Of a stretch of 64,000 nucleotides of DNA, positions 52,901 through 61,900 are shown piece after piece. The position numbers were made by a program, and so were the translations under genes. Below the pieces are notes generated by a model. It was not told where the DNA came from and ran no database searches. It saw nothing but the letters and a program-made list of their open reading frames with translations. Every line of letters starts with the position of its first letter. Position 1 is the first letter of the stretch. Source of the stretch: Crocodylus rhombifer (lineage: Eukaryota > Chordata > Crocodylia > Crocodylidae); assembly GCA_038503035.1 (NCBI GenBank), contig JAVSML010001153.1, positions 434,001 to 498,000 of the forward strand. Reading direction: 5' to 3'.

Positions 52901-55900
52901 ATTTCACAGTTCCGTGCAGCTGCAGGGTTTCTAGTATTATTAAAATGTGCAGTTCAGTTAAAATTATATATCACATGTTATTGAAATGACTGTAAGAACA
53001 GAAAAGTTACCTGAAAATGATGTCAAGTGAGGCAGTAAACTATAAGTAAGTTTTAGGACTCTGCTAACTACAGAGTATCTACAGCAAGCAGTTTTGCCAA
53101 AAAATGTTGATTTTGAGATTTATTTAGTCAACAAGTATGTTTGTTTGAAGTGTGTTAAGCAGGTACTAGATAATATTTAGCAATGAAAGAAGCCATGTGT
53201 AGAAGAAACTACACTTTAAAAACCTGCTGTTCTATACTCAGCTTTACTATGGGTCAGAAACTTCAATAGCTGGATTACCAACTGTAATTCATTTCTTGGT
53301 TTCATCACTCAAAATAAGTTTTCAGAGTCAACTGGACATACCTTGTGAAGAGAGAAAAAAAAATCACACAAAAGTTATAAAAGCTTTTTACACAATTCAG
53401 GCAGAGTTAGTTTTCTCTTACATTGTTCCAGAGGTAGTTGGCACAATAGGGATATCTTCTGCTTCTAAAGGTATTGACCATGGGATTTGAAACTGGGGAG
53501 CAAGTTCTCTCATTATGATATTTCTAAAGGACAAACAAGAAAACTAAATTGCAGTATTGCAATACTTCAGGCTCAAGCAGCACATATTATTAGCTCCTTA
53601 AAAAATAAATCATTTCCAATTGACTGCTGATCAGACAAACACTGAGTACTGATGGGTTTCTATAGGTATTTTATTCATTTTTCAAATGTTTAATCCCTAA
53701 TGCTATCAAAGACTTGGATACTTGAACATACAGTCTACAAAGACAATTTTGCACTATCTGAATTAGACAATGACCTGATGAAACATGTATTCTTGGTATG
53801 CAGATATGATGAAAGAGTCTAAGTAAGCTGAATTCTAGTCTGCAGTTCTGGTGGGAAACATTTGGAGGGGAGGAGGGGAGCATATATTGATGCAAATATT
53901 TGCTGTAAATATTTTTGTAAGTAGTACACCTACATGCCCTTTTCACCCCAGGGGTGAATGCAGTCTAGAAGGCTGCAGAGACTGCCCTCTGATTGGTTCC
54001 CCATGACATTATGTTTAGTGTTTATGGGTGGCTGTTAGTTCCTGTGCCAAATTCTTTTTGTAACAGGTTTTGTTGCAAGTTTGGCTGACTGGCCTGAGAG
54101 AAAAAAAGAAAAAAGAACGAGTGGCGATTGGGACAAACCCCATGGCCAGGAAGATGGCTGCCTTTACAGCCAATACAGTTCTCCCTGCCTGGCAGAAGTC
54201 AGGACTGCCCCCACCCTGCCCCGTGCCCTCTGCCAGCCCTTAGAGCTCCCTCTGGTTGCTGCAGGGGGGCAGAGAGGGGCAGGAGCAGCCCTGGACTGGG
54301 CTGCTCCTGTCAGATGCAATTTGCTCCCAAAGGGGGCACACATGTAGCCATGCGCCCGGCAGCACATTAATGAGCCTGAATTTTCTGCTCAGAAAATTCA
54401 GGTGCATTAACTGTATATGTAGATGCGCCCACTGTGCATCATAGAAAAGGAAATTCTAAACTGGTTCACAACATTTCTGAATGATTATAAAACGTGTTAA
54501 ATTTGTCTAATAACAAGGAAAAATGGCAAGAACAAAAAAGAGACAATGTAGTTAAATGCTCTTCCTATAAAACAGAAAAAGGTAGAGAGAAACTTAGGGT
54601 ATCACTGGACAGCGCATTAGAAATGTTGAAGTTGGTCACCCAGCTTCAAGAAGGCATCAAGCAGATGGTGCAAAGATTACAACACAAGGATCAACCCCTC
54701 AATTTGTGTGTAGATCTTCATGGTTAAACCTTCACAAGGCTGGCTAATGAAAATGCAATGGTATTCATAACATGCACAACAATAGGGGATTCAGGCTCAA
54801 AAGTAAGTTATTAGACTGTTAAAAGGCTAGAGCAGGATTGTTCAGCATTTAAGTGGCTGGGGACCACACACTCCATAGCCAACTCCAGCACTTCCCCTTC
54901 TCACTGCGGGGCTCTTAAAATTGTTTGCCAATTATATAATTTAGCTATTACAATTTTTTAGATTACGGAAAAATTTTAAACTGAAAGCTCTTAACAGTGT
55001 AGCTCATACCTAGTTTAACTCATCTGCAAAACTGAGGAAAAGTATACATGGATCTTCAGAATTTTTTCCACCAACTTTAAGGAATAAGTGATTTACAGCA
55101 AATGATCCTAAAGTCGATGCTATCTAGGATTTCAGTTGAACCAGGAACTATTTCTCTCACTTCAGGACTGGTGCCAGATCACTCAGCAGTGAGCTTTTTG
55201 CACTGTACCAACCATGTAATCTGGCTGTAAAGCCAGCTTAACTAGCCAACAGAAGATCAATCTAGTTTAAGAAAGATGCTTCACTGACATAGTCACATTT
55301 CTTTCTCTGTATAATCTCTTATTATCCTTCTCTGCTACCAGGATAGCAGATAAAAGGAGAATAGTCAGGAGGATTCAGTTCCAATCCTGGGCTAGATTCT
55401 CAGCCTTTTGGAGGCATCTGAGAATCTAAAAGTCAAAAACATATCTAGATATTTTCTGAAAGCTGCTTCAACACAAAAATAAAAACAAGAATATAAAATA
55501 AATAACTAGGACATTTTTATCAAACAGCTTTATAAGCACATACATCAAACGTTAGAGCAATGTACCATGCAATTTCATTTTTTCCTCAAAGAAGTTATGC
55601 ATGGAAGCATATTGGTAACAACTGGATAGTGATATTGCCAACAAACAAAATGTTTTATTGCATTATCCCACGCAGGAGAAGATATTTGAAGAACAACCTT
55701 GCCTTCACAAATCAAACAATATTTCTCTCAATTGCTGAAATTTACAGACAGATACCCGATGTATGTAAACGCCAGATGCCTTGTCTGTCATGAGCACACA
55801 CACATTTAATATGCAGACACATTACAGAAAATAGGCACATATGTGCTCAGTCGGGCTTGTCTACATAAAAAACCCCCAAAAAAACAGGTCTAGTCATAAG

Positions 55901-58900
55901 AACAAAAAACGCCCCTTTTAATATAGTTATTCCATTTATTTCAATGTATTTATTCATACAATGCTTGTACCAGAGTCAGTGCATTTATTTCAAGGAGACT
56001 TGGGGAGAAAAAGGAAGCAGGGAAATGTAATTATAATTTAACATAATGTCCAAAATAATTAACTCTTACCCAAGTATCTTAGCACAATCATCATAATATT
56101 TCATGGAGTTCTTTACAAAACTGAAGCCATTCACGTCACAGACATAGGATTGTCCATTAGCACGCAACAAATCAAAGCCACAAACTGTTTGCTGTTAAGA
56201 ATAAACAGTTAAAAGTACAGATTATTTCCATTCCAGTTAATGGGCGTATGTCCAGGCTCTGATTTGCATGTCTTAAAACGTTGTTTTAGTATCGCTCTGA
56301 TCTGAAAACATGAAACAAACAATAGTCTTTGTGCCTACTGTCTGTCTTCCAGTGACTCCTTATTAAATTAGCTTGATTTATACATACAATGCTTTCTTAT
56401 TAGCTTGATGTGCAAGGATGGGTTCCTATTTCCTTACATATTCCTAGCTAAAGGAATTCTTCAAGCCAAATGCTGCCTTTAGTTGCAACCCAGATTTAAC
56501 TGGAAGAATTACTTTATCTGTTAGTGCTGAAAGGCAAGGAAAGAACTCTCTCTGCCTTTCTGAATAGCTAGAAGTTATAAATAAATATATATATATTTTC
56601 CAAATATAATATATTTAAAAAAAACTATTACATGTGAGATTCCAAAATAATACCTTGAAAATGACCGTTAAAGTAGCATGCCCATATATATTTTTATCAT
56701 CTAGAATTTAGTAATGATAAATATGGATCAGAACCCCACCAGACCAGGCGCTATACAAATGTAGAACCAAAAGTAGATCTGTTTTAAGAGTCCAAACTAG
56801 AACAACTTTGTTACACCAGATTATACATTTAGAGTCCTTTTAGAAAGACGAGAAGGAGTTTAGTCTAAGTGGAAAAATTAACCAATGTACGTTGAGGCTA
56901 CTTAGATACTGTATTTACCTGAACATGAGTCCTCCCCCTTCCCCTTTGAGAAACTGGGAAAAAAGCCCCTTGTCTTATATGTGCATGCAAAGCAGTGGGG
57001 AGGGCAGGCAGCTGCTACAGCTCTGACTCTGGCCCAGAGCTGAGGTTGGAGCTAGAGTCAGACCTATAGCAGCCTCCTGCCCATGACCTTCCCTTCCCTT
57101 CCCCTTACTGTCAGGGACAGCTTGCCCCTGGCTCAGACTGGGCTCCCGGGCATGGGCATGGAGCACATGGCAGGTTCTTGTGCCCAGCCAATCAGCAGCA
57201 CCAACACTACTGCACTACCTTCCCAAGCTTCCACTGCTGTGCTCCAGGACAGGGTCAGAGCAGCTGGAGCAGTGTCTGATGGGGGGGGAGAGAGAGTCAG
57301 AGGCTGTGAGGAGATGGGGATGGGCAGGTGGCAGCAGGGGCAAGGCTGCAAAGGGAAGAAGTGGGAGAGGCAAGGGGGCCATCCGACACCCCCCTGCCAC
57401 TGCTTTCCCTGCTGTAGCTGGTGGGGGTGGGGGAGGAGAGAAGAGGGAGTAGAATTCAAGACAACCTTCCTACACTTAGCTTCCATACCTGGAAAATTAT
57501 AACAAATGTATAAGTTTTCCATATGTAGAATCTAATTATTGGGGGGCTGTCAGAGTAGATACAGCAGTGGACACCAACCAGTGAATCTTGATCCACCAGT
57601 AGATCTGGGAGCCACGTGGAGTCGTTCCAAGGTTGGGGTGGGGAACCGAGTGCCTGTGTGCAAGCACACACATGCCCAGCAGGTCAATCCATGGGAGGGA
57701 AACGCTGGGGGCTAGATCAAGGCCCCTCCGGTGAGGGACAGTGCCACAGAGGCAGGAGTAGGGGTATGCCTGGCTGGATGGGACTTACCTGGTGGGGAGG
57801 CACACCCCCAAATAATTTTTCTCCCTCTGCCTTGATCTGTCCCCCACTTCCCTCCCCACAGACTTGCCTGCTGGGAGATGGGGGGAGGGGGTGGAGGCAG
57901 TGCACAGTAGATCTTGGGTTGCTTTTAAATGCCAAAAGGCAGTCTTCTACTTAAAAGGTTGGAGACCACTGAAGTACAGTATATACCCATAGATGCATAC
58001 AAGACAGTATAGATCGAAATGGCTGCCAATGAGGACATTTAACTGCTTTCCTAGATTATGTCATAGAAAGTGTTTTATTTGGGACTCCTGGCACTGCCAC
58101 TCTGAAGACGGCTTATCACTTTTCCTCAGTGTTTGCTTTGGTTCAGACTTAAACATAAACATATGACTAACTTCAGCTATGCTTGCTATCGAGTATAAAC
58201 CCCATGCAAATATATTTGCTTAACTAAAAAAAATAGCCTTTACAAATTACTTTGCGCACAAATGCATACATGCTCATACACGTCACACTGTAAATAGAAC
58301 AAACCATATATTTTATGTGTGCTTTCAGCATTTAAAGGTCTCAGTTCATCCACAAGGATAAGAATATCAATGAACTTAAGTATTGAAACAAGAGAAGTCA
58401 TCTAATTAAATAAAACATGAAAGTTCAGCTAAACTTATTGTTATATCCCCAAAGTTCTGCAACAATAAGATCTCTGCTTCTGAGCACTGAATTCCTGCAG
58501 AAGTTTCACCTAGTAAACAGTTCATTAGTACTAAATGTTTGATCAGATAGCCTAGATCCATTTACCTTAAATGCAAGGCATACTTTCCAGGCTATCAACT
58601 TCTCTCTTGCATTCAGAATGACTGGATACCTCACTTCTTTTCCTTCACTGTCTCGTTCTACTTTGCCATCTAGAGCAGGGGATTTTCGAGCTTCAGCATG
58701 TGCGTAATCTGGACCTACTGTGTACACCTTTATTTCAAAGGAAAAGAAAAGTTAATGTAGTTAAAGTGATTCATATATGTTCAAGAACCTTGCTAAGTTT
58801 TCCTTAACTTTCATCACTTCTGCAAATTAAATGGTAGTGTCCTTCACCATTCATGAGGCAGCCCTTAGGCACTCTCTTTACTGTATATCTTCATAGTTTA

Positions 58901-61900
58901 CCATCTTTTTTGTCAAATCGGACATGCATGAAACAAGACGGAAGTTGGTCACAGTACCACAGATAGAAACATCTTGCACAGGCTACTCAGTTGCAGAATA
59001 AAGATGATTAAAACACTTAAACTAGGGTAGTGCAGAAACAAAGAAGAAATTCTTTTTCTTCACCAGTATATCTGCAACATTTCATAGAGAAGATTTATTT
59101 CAATCCACTAAACTGTGATTTTCTCCTCTTGGTAGCTGGACTAAGTACTTTCTCTTGGGAAAGAACTGCTTGATATTTCTGACCAGGTTTTCTGTATGAG
59201 CTGTTTGCTTGCAGGGTAAAAAGGAAGGTCCTGAGAGCATATGATTTCAATTGGTAAAGCTCAATGAAGGGGGTGTTGAGAGATCTTTACCCTGCAGCCT
59301 ATGCTTCAGACCCACAAACTTTAAAAAAATGGCATTTTTGTGGCCTTTGATCAAAAAATTATTACTTGACATTATCAATCTATCCCTATTATTGACCAAC
59401 ATCACATTTTCTTCTCTTGATGGTTATAGAAAGAATTCCCCTGGTATCTAGGAGGTCTGATCTTTTTGACCTCTCTCAAACTGGGTATAGATCTGGCTTT
59501 GGCATAAAGACAGAAGTGATTGAAAAACCTCTTCCTAGATGAAAACTAGGGGCCCCATGCTGGTGTTTCTACTATTAACAGCCTTCAATACCACTGACCA
59601 TAAAGAGTTATTGAGTCACTTAAGGATTTCCATATTGATAAACAGATCTCAGCATGTCATTGCAAGGAACTTCCCTTTCTCCTGAAGAACTCTGATGTGT
59701 ATAACTCTGCATGTGACTACTCTGTCACCCCACCTATTTAAATGTATACGTCACTGTTACAGTGCTGTAATCCCCAATTACATGCCTCCATTCTTCTGAT
59801 GCACGTCAGTGTCTCACTTCACTGTGTACCTAAGAATGGGGTATGAATGAGACTAAACAAGTTGAAGTGAGCTCAATATAGAGAAGACTCTGATGATGGC
59901 AAGTTAAAGCAGCAGCTAAAAGATGATACAGGTATGATTAGTCCCTTTGACTGAAGGAGTAAGCGCCATTAGTTACTGTGGGTGGGTGATTTTATATACT
60001 CAACTGCAGTTTCAGACCCACAGTACACCAGTAAGCTAGGCTTGGAGGGCTGTGACCTTTCCTTTCAGAAGCAGATCCTGTCACTGTTTTGCCACCTCAA
60101 AATCAGATTACGTAATGTGTACATGGGGCTATATGCTGAAGTTATATAAAGTTGGTGCAGAATATAGTGGCTCACTTACTGATCAATGTAAACTGGTAGT
60201 GTAAAACATCACTATTGTGGGATCTGAAGTGGCAGCCCTTTTTCATAGATTGTAAGGCTGGAAGGGACCTCGAAAGATCAATCGGGTCCAGCCCCCTGCA
60301 CCAAGCAGGAAAGATAACCGAGGGTCATGTGACCCCACCAAGATGACTGTCTAGCCTCCTCTTGAAGATTTCCAGGGTAGGCAATTGCACCATCTCTGGA
60401 AGAAGCTTATTCCATAGTCTGGACACCCTGACTGTGAAGAAGTTTTTCCTAATGTTGAGCCTGAATCAATCTGCCAGGAGTTTGTGGCCATTACTCCTGG
60501 TTTTCCCCTTGAGTGCCCTACTGAACAGCTGCTCCCCGAGCCCTTGATGTACTTGCGTAGTGTGGTGGTAAGCTGCTACCAGGTCCCCTCTCACCCTTCT
60601 TTTCCTCAGGCTAAAGAGTCCCAGACCCCTCAGTCTTCCTCATATGGCTTGTCTTTCAAGACTCTGACCATATGGGTAGATCTTCTTTGGACTCTCCATG
60701 TCCTTGTTAAAGTGTGATGCCCAGAACTGGACAAAGTACTCCAGCTGCAGTCTCACTTGTGCTGAGTAGAGCGGAAGAATCAGCTCCTTGGCTTTGTTGG
60801 AGATGCATTGATTGATGCATGCTAGAGTATTATTTGCCCTACTGGCTACAGCATCACACTGCTGGCTCACATTCATACTGTGGTCTATTATTACCCTCAG
60901 GTCCCTTTCATTTGTGGTGCTAGTCAGTTTGGCTCCTCCAAGCCTGTAGATGTGTTGGGGGTTGCTCGCCCCGAGGTGGAGCACTTTACATTTCTCGACA
61001 CTGAACTTCATCAGGTTCTGATCTGCCCAACTTCCTAGCCTGTCTAGGTCTGCCTGTATCTGTAGCTTATCTTCAAGCATGACCACGCTTCCCCATAACT
61101 TGGTGTTGTCCATGAACTTGGCCAGTGAGCTCTTCAACTCCACATCCAAATCATTAATAAGGATGTTGAAAAGTACGGGACCGAGCATTGACCCCTGAGG
61201 GACACTGCTGCCCAGTTCTTGCCAGGATGGCACAGATTCGTTCACTACAACTCTCTGGGTCCCTATCCTGCAGTTAGTTTCTCACCTACCTGACTGTCTC
61301 AGACTTAAGCCTACAATTCTCCAATTTTCTCGCAAGGACATCGTGGGATACTAAATCAAACACCTTTTGGAAGTGGAAGTCTAGGTATACAATTTCAACC
61401 TGCTCTTGTGTGTTCAGGTGGCAAGTTACCTGGTCATAGGAGGAGATGAGGTTGGTAAGGCAAGACCTGCTCGCAATGAAGCCTTGCTGGCTGTCATTCA
61501 GAAATTAAGATTCTGAATGACAGCCAGCAAGCTTATCACAGATAGACTCCTTGATGAACTTTTCTAGGGTTTTCCCTAGGATGGAAGTTAGGCTGACTGG
61601 CTCATAGTTAATCGGGTCCTTCCTCCTGCTCTTTTTATGGATGGGCATAACACTGGCCCTCTTCCAGTCCTCAGGGTCTTCTCCAGAGCCCCATGAGTTG
61701 TGGAAGAGTTTTGCCGGGTTCCACAATGACTTCAGTCAGCACTCTCGGATGAAGATCATCTAGTCTTGCTGACTTGCATACGTCTAATTTTATTAATTGG
61801 TCATATATCAATTCTACAGCAATAACAAGGCGGCGATTATTTCTACCGTGCTCATCCTCTACCCTACCGGGAGCGGTTTTCCCCTTGGTCTGGTGAAAGA

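Larger units (their letters stand above)
49818..53421. other. Introns 4-8 around exons 5-8: no repeats recognised
   Basis: Intron sequence between exons 9 and 4, AT-rich, containing an AAC-type microsatellite near 51702-51718 and no recognised transposons. Open frames in the introns (e.g. plus strand 52420-52689) lack support. Confidence 0.5.

Noticed and set aside
57083..57502. 139-residue plus-strand and 129-residue minus-strand frames
   Set aside because: Both arise from the GC-rich interior of repeat copy B. No conserved features.
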